DNA of 64,000 bases from Atherinomorus stipes (lineage: Eukaryota > Chordata > Actinopteri > Atheriniformes > Atherinidae), in NCBI GenBank assembly GCA_023101725.1, contig JALJCO010001220.1:424879-488878 (forward strand), in the 5' to 3' direction. The notes beneath the pieces were generated by a model. The model was not told where the DNA came from, made no database searches, and was given only the letters and a program-made list of their open reading frames with translations. Below, in pieces: positions 24,559 to 36,729 of this stretch (position 1 is its first letter; the number at the start of each line of letters is the position of its first letter). The translations under genes were made by a program, and so were the position numbers.

Positions 24559-25699
24559 AATAAATGTGTATTTAGATTCATCCTGGATTTTGGCATATCA
24601 GCTGACTTGGAATGGTGGATATGTATTGGTTTCTTTGCGCATCTCCCAGACAAGGACTTTGTTGTTAAATGTGGACTGTGTTCGGTGTAACTTCACTGGC
24701 AACCCTACCCCCCAACTCCCATTCCTCTACCCTTACTGTCCAAACTAATATGAGCTGTGTTTAACGTCATCAAAAACTTGGTTGTACCCATATCTGCCTG
24801 GCCATTCATCCTCACACCTGTTTACTTCAAGTTTTCGGCAAACTACAAATCCAAATGTACCGTAATGCAACTTGCACTGGAAATCCGGACTTATCATTGA
24901 GCACTTGAACAGTGTTCAGTTTCAGTTCTTTCGTCTGTTTTTTTTTAAGGATGGTATAAAACATGCAAAAATTTGTGTACTTTGTTCAAATTGACATATG
25001 CATTTTGGACTATTTTAAATTATATACATATTTTCTTTAATATTTATTCTGAAAAAATGTATCATATATTTTAGTTACTTTAAATGACAAGACAAAAGCA
25101 AGAAGACACAAATTTCTCCTCTTTCTTTGTACATACTTCTCAGAAATAAGAGGTGATATGACTGGAGATGTTACCCAGAGTGTGTTCTGTTGCGCCCTTT
25201 GCTGGTGTGGAGTGATACTGCATCATAGCATGCAACATAAGTCAATCTGGGATGCATTTTAGCGCTCTAAAAGAGCTCCTTTCCTTGTTTCGGTCTCACC
25301 ACAAGAGGAGTCAGTGAGAGGAACATAGAAGTAAGTGTGATTGAATTGAGGCCTCAGTTCTTTATGGGTCATTTCTGATGCAGCAGTGGTCAGTACATGT
25401 GGTTATGTGCTGCAGCTGAAATTGTAGGGACTCACTGTAAAGCACTTGTGTATGCTGGATTGTTTGTCTGTGTTATTTATTTAAAAAAGTTGACTGTATC
25501 TTAATCCATTGTGGCATTAACAATGTGTTGAAAGAAAAATAAAGATGACTGTGACTCATAAAAACAAAAACTATGTGGATAACTAATGTTTGCTAAGTAT
25601 ACATAAGAAGGCTTTTTCTTTTTTTTTTTTTTTCTGTTCTTTTGTTATAATGGTGGCATCATCCTCCCTTCCACCTGCATGTGAGTCCAACTGAGATGC

Positions 25700-25705
25700 A
25701 ATAAA
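25700..25705 (+). promoter_or_regulatory. snap91: Polyadenylation signal AATAAA (distal)
   Basis: Last canonical hexamer of a series of three after the snap91 stop codon. No later clear snap91 sequence is seen. Confidence 0.4.
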
Positions 25706-25720
25706 AGACAAATACACTGA

Positions 25721-26275
25721 TTGAAATGACCCTTGTGGTTGATCCCTTACATTTGTTCCTGTTTTGTTAGCTTGGTATGTAACTTTATTTTTGTTTTGAA
25801 GAAAAAGACCAATAACAAAACTGAAATATACTATTCAGGGAAATGCACGTTTCCTTTTCCAAGAAAGTCAGAATCCTACAGAATGCATTGCCTTGCAAAT
25901 AATAAACTACATGTAAAAGAAAACTGTGCAAAGACAAAAACAAGTTGATGAAACTTAGATGTTTTACTTTTTGTTTTTTTTATTTATGAAAGTGCTTTAT
26001 CTGTGTATGATGCCAGCAGCATCTTGAGAAGTTGTGCATTGCTAAAGCCCTTTGGTAGGACATCTCACAACTAATTGGATTATTTGGCACAAGGTCAGTT
26101 AAATGCCTGGGCACAAGAAGGGCACTCCAGAGATTGCAAGGGTGTATCAACTGAAGATGAGTGATGATACAGATATGAATTCATAGAGCAAATCTCTGAG
26201 AGGGCTCAAGAAAACCTCTGTAAACCACAGGTAGTGAACAGTTTCCTGCTAAATTCAAAACTTTAAATTCAAATC

Positions 26276-26306
<31 letters not shown>

Positions 26307-27880
26307 AAAACTTTTTTAAAGGATAGAAGCAGATCTGAGGAATCTGTCATAACTGATGTATTACTGATGTTAGTTCATGTAATGACAGTTGACTTGCGGT
26401 TGTGCTAGGCAGTCTCTAAACAGAAGTCTTGTTTGGTTTGTTTCCAGGATAATTAAAAAACTCTATACACTAAAATCTTCTGGGTTGTTTTTTCAACCCA
26501 ATTGCTGGGTTATGAAATATGTCACCCAATGTACATTGTTATCTGGGTTATTTTTGTAAACCCATGCAACACTAAAAAACATGCTGGGTTGTCTTTTTAA
26601 CCCAACTGTTGGGTTGAGTGTGGCTGTACACAAGTTTGGGGGCCATGTCCATCCAAGGCCGGATCTGAGGACCACTTACATCATAGCACTGCTACCAATG
26701 CTGTCCAGATTCTAAGGTTCCTACAAATGCAGCCTACAAATATGGCCTTATTGTCCCCACATTTAAGGATGGTCCAATATATCCTTTGTGGCTAATCCTA
26801 TCCCAAGATGCATTGTGGGCCGAATGGGACATTCTACAGCAGAAGTTTCTAAATTTAAGAGACATTTTGATTCTATTTATGAATTGATTTTATTATTGTG
26901 TACAAGTTAATATTATGGTCTTTCATTTGCTATTGATAGTTTCAGTCTCAGTCACATAGACTTGGCGGGCAAAAGAACTTTCCAAGATGACGGGGCGCAG
27001 CGACTCTTTGCTGACAGACTGGAGAATAGTTTCTTAAATCACCTGTTAGTCGCGGAGGAGAAAAGATACAGTATTAAGATAGAAATTTTGGACACTTGTG
27101 ACCTGTATAGACAAGCGACTGCTGTATACAGGCCATTAAACACTGGCATGTCCCGCCGTCACTGTACACTACAACCAGAATGTAGGTATACAAGAGCAGT
27201 TCTCACTTAAACAAAAATGACAGAAATAGAATAATTTTCTCTCATTTGAACTTGTTACAACAGGTATACATGAAAAACAAAGAATATCATTCTAAATATA
27301 AGTGTACTGTACCTCAGGGGTCTCCAGATGTCACTGTGGATCAGAGCAAGCATCTGGGAATTTTCGCCAAATTTGTCACATCCGGTTAGCTAGGGGGTGA
27401 AAACATTGCCTCGCTGCATAAGGGAGCCATTTGATTACCTGCTTTGTTACTTGACAATCTTCGTTTATTCTACTTTGGAAATACGGAGAAGCAGCACTGT
27501 GTAGAGCTGCCATAAACATGAACCACACTGACAAGAGAACATGTTTTTACCAGTTCCAAAAAACAATAGAAAAAAGCTCCGCACGACGTCGTAAGTGGCT
27601 ATCAAGTGCGTCAATGCTGACAGTACACATTGCAGTCAAAACATCTTGTTGTTGTGCTATTCAGCTGAATATGTGTGGAACAGGATTTTCACATCCCTCC
27701 TTTAAAGGGACTAGAGGCAGGAATTAAAAAACAAACAAACATGCATGTCCATTTTTCTTTTATACTAATGGGTGATGAAGCGCGAAATACCAAAAATAAC
27801 GTTTCCACCCACGTTTCTGTCCGTTGCCTTGAACAGACTGTGTGCTGCATAATGCAGTGTAATTTGGTGTCCGAATTTCC
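25721..27880. other. Gene-free stretch downstream of snap91
   Basis: No supported gene. It includes a C22/A14 run (26275-26310), a repeat built from gggttg...caaccc units (26478-26635) and a segment at 26755-26815 whose reverse complement recurs at 61075-61130. Confidence 0.6.
26478..26635. repeat. Repeat of GGGTTG/CAACCC modules
   Basis: Repeated facing modules ctgggttgttttttcaaccc, tgctgggttgtctttttaac and actgttgggttgag. Such arrays occur widely in fish genomes, often as DNA-transposon ends. No coding sequence. Confidence 0.5.
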
Positions 27881-28245
27881 CGCACTGCCCTGCGGACGTG
27901 ACATCAAATGACGCTACATCCACAGTTTTGATACAGGAAGAAGATGGTCGCATTAAATTCAAACACTGTAAGTGATAGTTATGGATTCTTCTGCCATCAG
28001 CAAGCACTCCAGATCAACTGAAAGACACTAAAAAGTGTAACTACGAAGGAAAAGCTTAGTAGACAACATTATAGCTTTCCAACTCTGCTCTGCGGACATG
28101 ACGTCAAATGACACTACATCCGCAGTTTTGATACAGGAAGAGGACGGTCGCAGTAAATTCAAACACTGTAAGCGATAGTTATGGATTCTTCTGCCGTCAG
28201 CAAACCATCCAGATCAACTGAAAGACACTAAAACGTGTAACTTCA
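27880..28245. repeat. Direct duplication of a ~160-bp unit
   Basis: Units at about 27880-28041 and 28082-28243 share ctgcggacrtgacrtcaaat, cagttttgatacaggaag, taaattcaaacactgtaag and gttatggattcttctgcc. In both, an ATG opens a 16-codon frame (MDSSAISKHSRSTERH in the first). A donor-like ggtgagtaaa follows the second unit only. The function is unknown. Confidence 0.7.
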
Positions 28246-28518
28246 AAGAAAAAGGTGAGTAAACAACATTAAAGCTTCAGTTTGTGCACGCTTTCGTGAC
28301 GGCTTGGCTCCTGGCTGCAGTTACCTGAAGCGGCAGTCGCGGCAGTTGCGAGTTTCGTTTCTTATTAATCTTGCCTCAAGTCCCTTTAAGAGTTTATTTA
28401 CATTACCGCATCCCTCCATTTTAGCTAGTAGCTAATGTCAACTTATCAGGATGACAGCGGGCGGCTGGTCGCCTCGATATGACAACAAACCACATTAACA
28501 CGTATACAAAAGGTTATA

Positions 28519-28592
28519 TTACCTCCGCCAAGGAGGTAATGTTTTTGGTAGTGTTGGTTAGTTTGTCTGTCTGTCAGCAACTTCACCAAAAA
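28519..28592 (+). repeat. CCTCCGCCAAGGAGG repeat, fragment
   Basis: Shares acctccgccaaggaggtaat and gtttttggtagtgttgg with a fuller copy at 44927-45168. It directly precedes the receptor fragment. Confidence 0.6.
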
Positions 28593-28965
28593 AGTACAAC
28601 AACAAACAAAAAATAAAACATGTAAACAACCATGACGGGGCTCCTAAACTAAAATTTTGTTGAGCAACCCTTTGAGGAAATAACTGCAATCAACTGTTTT
28701 CTGTAATGTTCAGTCAGACTTCTGCACCTGTTGACCCACTGTTTATGAGCAAGGTGCTTTATTTTGTCTGGGACAGTTTTGTTTGTTTGTTCTTTAGATT
28801 ATTCTATTCAACTACAATTCAAAAGCAATATTTTATTTCACTAAATTATAATTTAGTGATTTTTTAAAATGTATTTTTACTTTACTTAGTTTCTTGTTAT
28901 ATGAATTATTGTGAATTTAGCATTTTCTTTAATTCTAGAGTATAAATAATTTTGAGGATGACTAC

Positions 28966-29187
28966 ATGGTGGGTTTGGCAGCTATTTCTCTCAAGAACAA
29001 GAAACTGTTGAAGTTTTGTACAGATACACAGAAAATTGGTGGAACACTAATCTTTGGGGTTAGCTGTCTGAATCCAGTCTTCTATACTTTTACTTCCCAC
29101 AACATTTGCATTGTGTACCAAACAACTGACCCACTGTGACGAGACATTCAAATTTCCCAAACACAAGATACAGCTTCAGAGCTTTGA
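28966..29187 (+). pseudogene. 3' fragment of an LTB4 receptor-like GPCR (unit 0)
   Basis: Encodes only the TM7 end and tail: GLAAISLKNKKLLKFCTDTQ, then SCLNPVFYTFTSHNICIV. After an in-frame TGA the same frame continues RDIQISQTQDTASEL and stops, which matches the tail of the longer copies. No TM1-TM6 sequence precedes it; a dispersed repeat lies upstream. The downstream bases also resemble the flanks of the full genes, so a whole unit was once duplicated and then eroded. Confidence 0.85.
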
Positions 29188-29563
29188 TAAAAGCATACAG
29201 ATCAGTTTTGCATATGGGACAGTGAAAAGCTGTTTTAGTCAAAAGATTTAATCTTCTCTGTTGACACATGCGGGATGTTAGACTCAGTTTGTTACATAAA
29301 GCAGAAGTTGAACAATGAATTTTCATTAAACATCTGTTTTTACATCAGCAACACGCTGACAAAAAGTAAGAAAATTTGTTTTGTCTCATACATTTATTGA
29401 ATAAAAAGATATACCGGTACTTAATTAAGTTTTAATTTAAATATGTTCCCACAGACAAAGATTAGCAATATTCTGTGAAAGGAAGAAATGTTTACAGTGG
29501 AGTTCACCTGGGTATCATATCTATGTTGTTAAGCATGTAAGAGAATTTGAAATGATTAGACCA

Positions 29564-29808
29564 ATGAATGATTTATTGAGGAGACAATGAGAGTGTGACT
29601 TGTTAATACATTTAGTTTAAATATGTCCATTCAGCTTTGTTTTATTGAATGATTTAATGAGGAGACAATGAGAGTGTGACTTGTTAATACATTTAGTTTA
29701 AATATGTCCATTCAGCTTTGTTTTATTGAATGATTTAATGAGGAGACAATGAGAGTGTGACTTGTTAATACATTTAGTTTAAATATGTCCATTCAGCTTT
29801 GTTTTATT
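29564..29808 (+). repeat. 81-bp minisatellite, three units
   Basis: Three almost identical 81-bp units, each containing gaggagacaatgagagtgtg and ttagtttaaatatgtccatt. The near-identity indicates recent expansion. Confidence 0.9.
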
Positions 29809-29919
29809 TAAAATTATGCAATGTCTACACATTACTCTGGAAGAGATTTTTTTTTGGTTGTTTTTTCTTTTAGCTCTTTCACAGGATCCACTCTAGGGAT
29901 GTTGAGGGAGCTAAAGAAG

Positions 29920-30115
29920 TGGTCGAAGGTGGAAGGATCAGTCGCATGTTCAGAGGAATATGTGACAGTGTGGGGTCCTGTCACTATGCCTCCGATTGAT
30001 CATGCGCCCTGGCTACTTGGCCACCGGGGTGTCCCTTAGGCAGAATGGTTAGTGCGTATGACTTTCACCCAGGAATCTGGGGATCAAATCCTTTCCACAA
30101 AGACATAAAGAATTG
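29920..30115 (+). repeat. Dispersed repeat, + orientation
   Basis: Its core (gtgtggggtcctgtcacta, ccctggctacttggccac, gaatctggggatcaaatcc) recurs in reverse complement at 41815-41960. The ggatcaaatcc segment resembles a decayed tRNA box B, so a SINE origin is possible. Confidence 0.5.
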
Positions 30116-30419
30116 CTTAATTAATTGAGAATCTGAAGTAAAACCTGATGAGGTTCTAATTTGTGGGATTAGGTGAGAGGACGCTGCCTGTCACAAAGAG
30201 TGAGCAATAGTTGGCTTGCTTTATACCCATGTTCAAAGTATGCGGATGTAGATTCCAGCAGAGGATCTTCAACCAGTGCAGATGCGAGCAAGTCATATTC
30301 TGCTTTCAATGAAAGCTATTCCTTAGAAATATTAGGTGGTAGCATAGGTATTGTCAAGCTGATCTATCTTTTGCTTCAGTTTAGACATTCTTCTATTCCT
30401 AAGTTTGCCGTCGTAGCTT

Positions 30420-31340
30420 TAAAATGAGATGTTTTCCTCCTTTAGAGCCTTTAGAGCCTCCCAAATTACAGACATAGAAACATCCGGAGTTCTATTTAGC
30501 GAAAGGAATAAGTCTATTTGCTGTGAGACAAAACTCACAAAGTTTTCATTAGATAGTAACCAAGAGTTAAGACGCCAAGGGGGAAGTGCCGCACTGTGGC
30601 GGTCAAAATGGAAGTCCAAAATAACAGGAGCATGATCTGAAATTACAATCACATCATAATAGCAAGAATGTACTGACGATAAAAGACGATTATCCACCAG
30701 AAAGAAGTCAAAGATGTACGTGTAAAGGTGTGATGCACAATGGAAAAAAGGAATATGCTTTCTGTGAAGAGTTAATGGGATCTGACATGGAAAATTCTGA
30801 CATACCGGATTGAATGACTTGGGCTGATTTTGAGGATGCTACAGTTGTAGTGGAGGAACGATCTAATGCTGGATCGATCCAACAGTTAAAGTCTCCTCCA
30901 AGTGGGAGGTACCAAGACATGTTAGTTCATTGAGAAAATACTTACTGGAAAAAGGCCTCATTGTCCCAATTAGGACCAAAAATATTAATGAGAGCGAAAG
31001 GAGTATTACATGAGTGGCCAGTAACAATGATATGTCTTCCATTAATGTCAGAGATTATATCAGAACACGTGGTATTGATAGACTTTTGAATCAAGATTGC
31101 AGCACCTCTAGCTTTACCCTGGAAAGATAAATGAAATATTTAACCAACCCACCTGCTACGCAGTTTAGCATGGTGAGATAGCAGCTACTTTTAAAGGGCT
31201 CTCTTGCAGGTAGAAAACATCCCCTCTCAAGTGATGAAGATGGTGAAGTACTTTCCTATGCTTTATTGGATGGTTAAGACCCCTTCAGTTCCAACTTATA
31301 AATCTTAATTTCCTCCCGGACTGACAAATCTGACTATTCT
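30420..31340 (-). mobile_element. L1-type LINE fragment, endonuclease region
   Basis: Read on the minus strand it encodes pieces of an apurinic-type endonuclease: ARGAAILIQKSINTTCSDII, ALINIFGPNWDNEAFF, GGDFNCWIDPALDRSS and VIVISDHAPVILDF. The GGDFN and SDHAP signatures are the catalytic motifs of LINE endonucleases. Stops and frame changes interrupt it; the reverse transcriptase part is absent. A dead, 5'-biased fragment. Confidence 0.85.
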
Positions 31341-32149
31341 GAGCCACAGCACATTACTGGACTTAAACTATGAATGTACAGGTGTATGGAGTGAGAAATG
31401 GAAAGCCATCACAGAGGTTAAAGTGAGGTGACCTAATGATACAGATCTGACATAACAACAGAACCGAAGAAGCAAACGGGAACAAATAAAGAACCCCCCC
31501 CCCCCCCCCCCAAACGAGATGCAAGCTGATCCCATCTTCAACTTAACAATCTGCGAAACCTGAAACAAAGCTCCATCAGAGATATGTGACATACCACTGG
31601 GATAAACGCTGAAGAGCGACGATATTTAAAATGAATACACAGTATACTTTAATTTGCTAGATTTCTTTTTAGATCTCATTTTGAGTCTAGTTGTATCAAA
31701 ATGACCTCATTTAACAGCCTGTTGGACTTTTGCTCTGTCATTCTTTACTTTGAATTTTTCTGATTTGGGGGCAAATAATAAAAAAAAGAAAGCAGTATAA
31801 AACATAACTGCCTGTATTCTTGCTGCCCTGTCCTGGACAGTGAGTTTTGATATTTTGGACTACTCTCATCCATAACATGTCTTGTTCCAAAATAGTGGAA
31901 ATTGAATATTTGGATATAGTTCAAAATCCAAGATACATTAATTTACAACATATTGTACAAATGTAACACCATGCAGCAATGATGGAACAGTAATAGTCGG
32001 GATCTCAGTTTATATCATCACAACTTTTTTTTTTTTTACTTCCTGTTTCCCTGTGTCAACATCAACAGCATTTCAGTTCCTCCTCATTTCACTGGGAGTC
32101 TATTTCCCACCATTGCCAGCAGTGCAAAGCTTACCAACAAGCTCGCACC
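31341..32149 (+). other. Upstream region of receptor unit 1
   Basis: No gene. A C18 run lies at 31494-31511. The last 200 bases resemble the region just before each other receptor copy (cttcctgtttc, ggttcctc/cagttcctc, caacaagct), so they belong to the duplicated unit and may include 5' UTR or promoter. Confidence 0.5.
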
Positions 32150-33052
32150 ATGCAGGAGCTCGCCACCACGACGACAGTCACCTCTAACATCTCTTCTCCA
32201 GGACAGCTGCCCCGTCCCTCCTGGGACTCCAGTGGTCTGGTTCCTGCACTGGTGCTGTCTCTTTGCTTCCTGCTGGGAGTACCTGGAAACATTGCAGTGA
32301 TCATTCTCAAGCCTAACTGGGAGCACCTGTCCAGTCTGAGCCAGAGTCTGATGTTAAATCTGGCCGTGTCAGACCTGCTCTGTTTGCTGACCCTTCCTCT
32401 GTGGATTTACGCTTTGCTCTACGGTTGGACCCTTGGCCTGGTGGCCTGTAAGTTTTTGACTTTCCTGGTGTACTGCAGCATTTATGGCAGTGTACTGACT
32501 GTGACTGGGTTGAGTGTCCAGCGCTACTTACTGGTGGTGCACCAGCTAAAGTGTTCACATCAGGCGGGAATCAGAATGCTGCTGGTTCTGCTCTGGCTGG
32601 TTGCAATGTTGCTATCCATTCATGCGTTGGTATTTCGACAGCTGACCACAGACCAGCAACTGGCAGTTTGTGACCATCTCTACCCTTCTGAGGTCCAGCA
32701 TGTGGCTGTCCTACTGACAGAAACCCTGGTAGGGTTTGTCACTTTTTTTCTTGTGGCACTTTCATACATTCAACTTCACAAGAAGGTAAATCGGGCAGCC
32801 TTTTTCAACAACCCTCAGACAACCAGACTGGTTACCAGCATCATCGTGACATTTTTTGTCCTCTGGGTTCCATATCATTTCATAAATGTGCTGGCTGTGG
32901 CGGCTATTTCTCTCAAAAACAAGGAACTGTTGAAGTTTTGTAAAGACACATGGGACATTGTTGGAGCGCTTACATTTGTGAATAGTTGCCTGAATCCAGT
33001 CCTTTATGCTTTCACTTCTACCAACATTTGTATTGTGTGCCGAAAAAACTGA
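32150..33052 (+). CDS. Leukotriene B4 receptor-like class A GPCR, unit 1 (intact)
   Basis: A 300-residue single-exon seven-helix receptor of the chemoattractant family, expected at the plasma membrane and Gi-coupled if functional. Visible: N-glycosylation site N13; TM1 with GN at 46-47; TM2 LNLAVSD (D75); Cys100 and Cys174 for the usual disulfide; QRY at 124-126 in place of DRY; TM6 FFVLWVPYH (W239, P241); TM7 NSCLNPVLY (282-286). TTRLV...WVPYH resembles TGRLV...WLPYH of LTB4R. The tail ends only about a dozen residues after TM7, because six A near 33042 give AAC TGA; copy 2 has five and continues for about 20 residues. The start was chosen because the Met aligns in all copies. The ligand is inferred, and a related eicosanoid or chemokine-like ligand is possible. 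Confidence 0.88.
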   Translation: MQELATTTTVTSNISSPGQLPRPSWDSSGLVPALVLSLCFLLGVPGNIAVIILKPNWEHLSSLSQSLMLNLAVSDLLCLLTLPLWIYALLYGWTLGLVACKFLTFLVYCSIYGSVLTVTGLSVQRYLLVVHQLKCSHQAGIRMLLVLLWLVAMLLSIHALVFRQLTTDQQLAVCDHLYPSEVQHVAVLLTETLVGFVTFFLVALSYIQLHKKVNRAAFFNNPQTTRLVTSIIVTFFVLWVPYHFINVLAVAAISLKNKELLKFCKDTWDIVGALTFVNSCLNPVLYAFTSTNICIVCRKN

Positions 33053-33762
33053 CCCTCTGAGGCAGAATGTTCAAATTATCCAAACACAAGACACAGCTTT
33101 GAAGCCTTGATAAAAACTTTCTAATCAGTCACTGATGAACACTGATTTTCAGTCAAAGGATCTTCTCTGTTGACATGTGCAGGGTGTGATACTCAATTTG
33201 TTAAGCAACTTTTATTTTCAGCTACATCTACTGATTTCAATGTCAGATTCATATTTTAGACTAGAATTTTTTTTAATGAATTGGGAAAAGAGTACAAAAT
33301 ATATTTTTTCTGATGAATTAATTAAATAAAAAGATGTTATTAATTTATTTTCATGTGTTGTTAAAATATTTTTCTCAGATAAAGAACAGTAATATCATGT
33401 CTTAGTTTGGGGGAAATATGGTGAGAGGAATGTTCATTCAGTAAAAAGTGTTTGCAGTGGAGATCATCCAGAGACCAGACCATGACCATGTCTCCAGCAT
33501 GGAAGATAATCTGTGACTAAATTAATAGATAAACAAGGGAACATAAACAATGTGTTACATTGTAATATTATATGTTTGTAATTTAGTTATAATTCTGTTG
33601 TTTTCTTTTGTCAGCAAGATTCTGAGTCTTTTTTGTTCTTTCATGGTTTATGCTAAGGCAACTGTATATATTTCTCAACAATAAAGTTCTTATTAGTAAT
33701 TTATTTTCCATGAAGTCATATATTTATTTTATATTAAACCGGAAGAACATATTTCCAATAAA

Positions 33763-34029
33763 AAGCGCTTGGAGAGTGCAGACCTCCACCAAGCAGCTCA
33801 GTTCCCCCCATTTGGCCCTCTCTCAGAGATAAAAAATCATTCAAAAATATTCCTGGATCCAGATGGTGATCCAGATCAACTCCCAAATTTAATCAGGTCT
33901 TATTTGTGCCATTATCAACATTCCCTCAAAAATTAAATCCCAAAACATGCATAACTTTTTAAGTTATGTAGCTAACTAACAGACATACAAATAAACGCTG
34001 GCAACTGCATTACCTCCTTGGCAGAAGTA
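33763..34029 (-). repeat. CCTCCGCCAAGGAGG repeat, - orientation
   Basis: Reverse-oriented copy of the repeat at 44927-45168: gagtgcagacctccaccaag, cctggatccagatggtgatc and gcattacctccttggcag. It belongs to the duplicated unit, with a partner at 41487-41730. Confidence 0.65.
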
Positions 34030-34875
34030 AATATGTCACAACACAACGTTCTAGAAAATGCTTGTCTCCGCAATCAAACCTGCGTTCTCCTTAGCACAAA
34101 CATATTTTGCATTAAAAAAAACAAAAGACAAAGTGCAGTAAAATAATTTGAGTTTGTCTCAAAATGTAAGCAGCTTTGTTTCTTTGCTTTGCTCTACCTC
34201 TTCTGTGTTTCATGCAATTCAGGTGAACGGTTTTAAATCTTTCTGACAAATATACAGACAAGCAAACTCCATGCACATTTTTTACAGTTTCTGAGGTTAT
34301 GAGAGCAAGATCTCTTAACCTAACTTATTTTCTTTTTTATAGCAAGAGGTGTTCTTTTTCTCATCCTCAAACTGAACCAGATGATCTGTTTACTTCTGTT
34401 TCCTGTTCTCATGTTAAGTTGGTGTTGCATGTGGCACAGTGGTTACTGTTTTGATGTGATGGGGGTTTCAATTTCCTCATCTTGAGACAATGAAATAAAG
34501 AAGTAGAATTACTAAACATCAAACTTTTCTGCGAAAATTTCACAATTTTTTCTTTATTAACTGGTAAATGATTGAACGGCATCATTTTCTGTATTCTTAT
34601 CTGTTCAGCATCCTTTTATATTCCTTTTTCTTCATGATTCTTCAAAACTGAACTTTGTGCTTCCTTTGTATCATAGAAGTGAAACCTGTACTGTTGCTGT
34701 TGTGTTTTATGTTTTGTCATCTATTTATATTTGAGTCTGCATGTATGTTTCTGAGAAGCAGAAAAAGGGATTCCCAGAAGACCTACCTGGAATAGCTAAT
34801 CTGCTTTGGTCTTCAAAACAAAATGAAAATATGACAAATGAATAATTTTGTGATATTTGGCGCAACTTCAAAAGA

Positions 34876-36135
34876 TAACTTTATTTTTTTTTCAACCTGA
34901 ACCTTATTTCTAGGAGTTTACTGTACGTGTGTTTACTCACCTGTAAAATTTCTGTATCACTTTAATTCCTTCAGAAGATATTTTGTTGGTCGCCCCCCGG
35001 CTTGCATCCATGGGGAGAGGGGGGCAGCCTCTATATAAGGGTGCCCCCCTATCTGCAGCTAACACTCCTTCATTTACTTCAAGTAGAATGAAGGAACAAA
35101 CGAGTACTATTGTCCTGTGAGTTCAGAGTTAGCTCTCAGTTAGTTTTGGGGGGGGGGGGTTTGTACACCCTACGGGCCGATGCACGTACTGTGCGCTTTT
35201 GCAGTACAGCTGAGAAAAGCAGCTCACACGACCTATGCCAACAAACTGCCATATGTGAAACTCTGATCTCACATAGAAATAGTACTCATTCGTTCGTTCA
35301 CTCTACTTAAAGGCCTCCTTCCACTGAAAACCCGTTTAACTTGCTCCTTCTGAAATACGGAGGGTTTCCCCTTGTTTACTTACACATGCTGACTTGCTAG
35401 CGTTGCGTTCCCCCCAGTTGGCTGTGCTTTCTCATCAGAGAAACAATACGAAGAAAAGAGCGTATCGGGAACAGCCTCGCACTTCTACGTCACATTTCAA
35501 ATAGCGTATCCCACGTGGGGTTTCTATCTGTCCATTGGAAGGCAGGTAACCCTCCACTACACACTAGAAGTGGAGACAGCACGACTGTAGCTTCGGAGTT
35601 GAGAAGCTAATTAGCTAACTGTTTGTTAGCATGGCGGAACAAACTTGATGTCGGCTCTATTTCCTGTCTGTAACGAAATAAGAGCGGAGGGCGGAGCTTC
35701 CTTCATACACTCATGGGAGGCAGCCAATCAGACGGAAATTCATGAGAAGGACCCGGAAAAGCCTGCCGTTGGACCACAAGCCTCTCTTCTAGTATACAAA
35801 TACAGCTGGATACAAAGCAACCCGAAGGTTTTTTTTTTAACAGAAACGATGCAGAATGCATTCAATAATAATGGAGAACACAGAAATATTAATGAAATGA
35901 CCATGGAAGTACAACTTTAAAGTATTGTTGAAATTAAGGAGTTTTGCTGCAGATAGTGCCTTAAATAGATGCTGCCCTGTCTCTCCCATGGATGCACGCA
36001 TGCCGAAGGGCAGCTCAATGTAATATCTTCCGAATGAGTCAAAGTGACACAAATTTTCCCAGTGAGTAAATGCAGGTATGAACTCCTACAAAAAGGTCTA
36101 GGTTGAAAAAAAAGAAAGTTATCCTTTAAAGGTGC
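34876..36135. mobile_element. Foldback element family, copy 1 (with internal insert)
   Basis: The left arm (ttcaacctgaaccttat, ttactcacctgtaaaatttc, cagaagatatt) is the inverse of the right arm (aatatcttccgaatgagtca, gtgagtaaatgcaggta, ggtctaggttgaa). The interior (gaacaaacgagtactattgt) matches copies at 58555 and 62855. About 0.6 kb of unrelated sequence lies inside. No transposase. Confidence 0.7.
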
Positions 36136-36729
36136 TGTAGAAGATGTTTCGGCATTAAAGACAGCAGAGACTGTTAGCAAGCTTTTGAATAATGCATATG
36201 TGCAAGACCAACCTGCTAGATTCACAGCTCCCTCCTCCAGCCACAGAACAACGTTCACGAGCCACTCCGGTGTTAAACAGACAGCAGGTACAGATTCTCC
36301 ATCATGTCACAAACACAGTAAAACAGATGTCGATGTCTGAACGTTGCTTACTGCTAGCAGAATGATGCTAGCTACCTGCTGTAAACATCAGACAAGTGCG
36401 CGCAGCTTCCGGGTCGCAGTATTACTCTCACCAATCAATCACTCTCATTGATCAGTCTCACCTATTACCCATTGAATTGACCGTCAATCACTCTTACTAC
36501 GGTAGTAAAAGTGATTGATGAGCCAGTAGACAAATGAAAAAAGCTAAGGAATGCAGAGATGATTGGAGGATGTTTTTTCAGCCCCATTACTTTCACAGCT
36601 GATGTACTGTATAATAATATTTATATATTTAAAGCTTTTAATTTATCATAGCATATGGGGTAGTGAACCCAATTTCACCAAATATTGCAAAAATTGTTGA
36701 AGGAAACATCTTCTATAATGCCTTTACGT

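Larger units (their letters stand above)
24263..25720 (+). other. snap91: snap91 3' UTR, final exon
   Basis: Non-coding, with three AATAAA signals (24520-24525, followed by a genomic A run; 25538-25543; 25700-25705). Alternative 3' ends are likely, but which is used cannot be decided from sequence. Confidence 0.55.
29188..30419. other. Gene-free stretch with minisatellite and dispersed repeat
   Basis: Contains an 81-bp tandem repeat (29564-29808) and a dispersed repeat (29920-30115); no supported gene. Confidence 0.6.

Noticed and set aside
32084..32558. Minus-strand frames across receptor genes
   Set aside because: Shadows of the GPCR coding sequence; the same antisense frames recur in every copy for that reason.
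35645..35920. + strand 91-codon frame
   Set aside because: Lies inside the insert within a foldback element; no homology seen.
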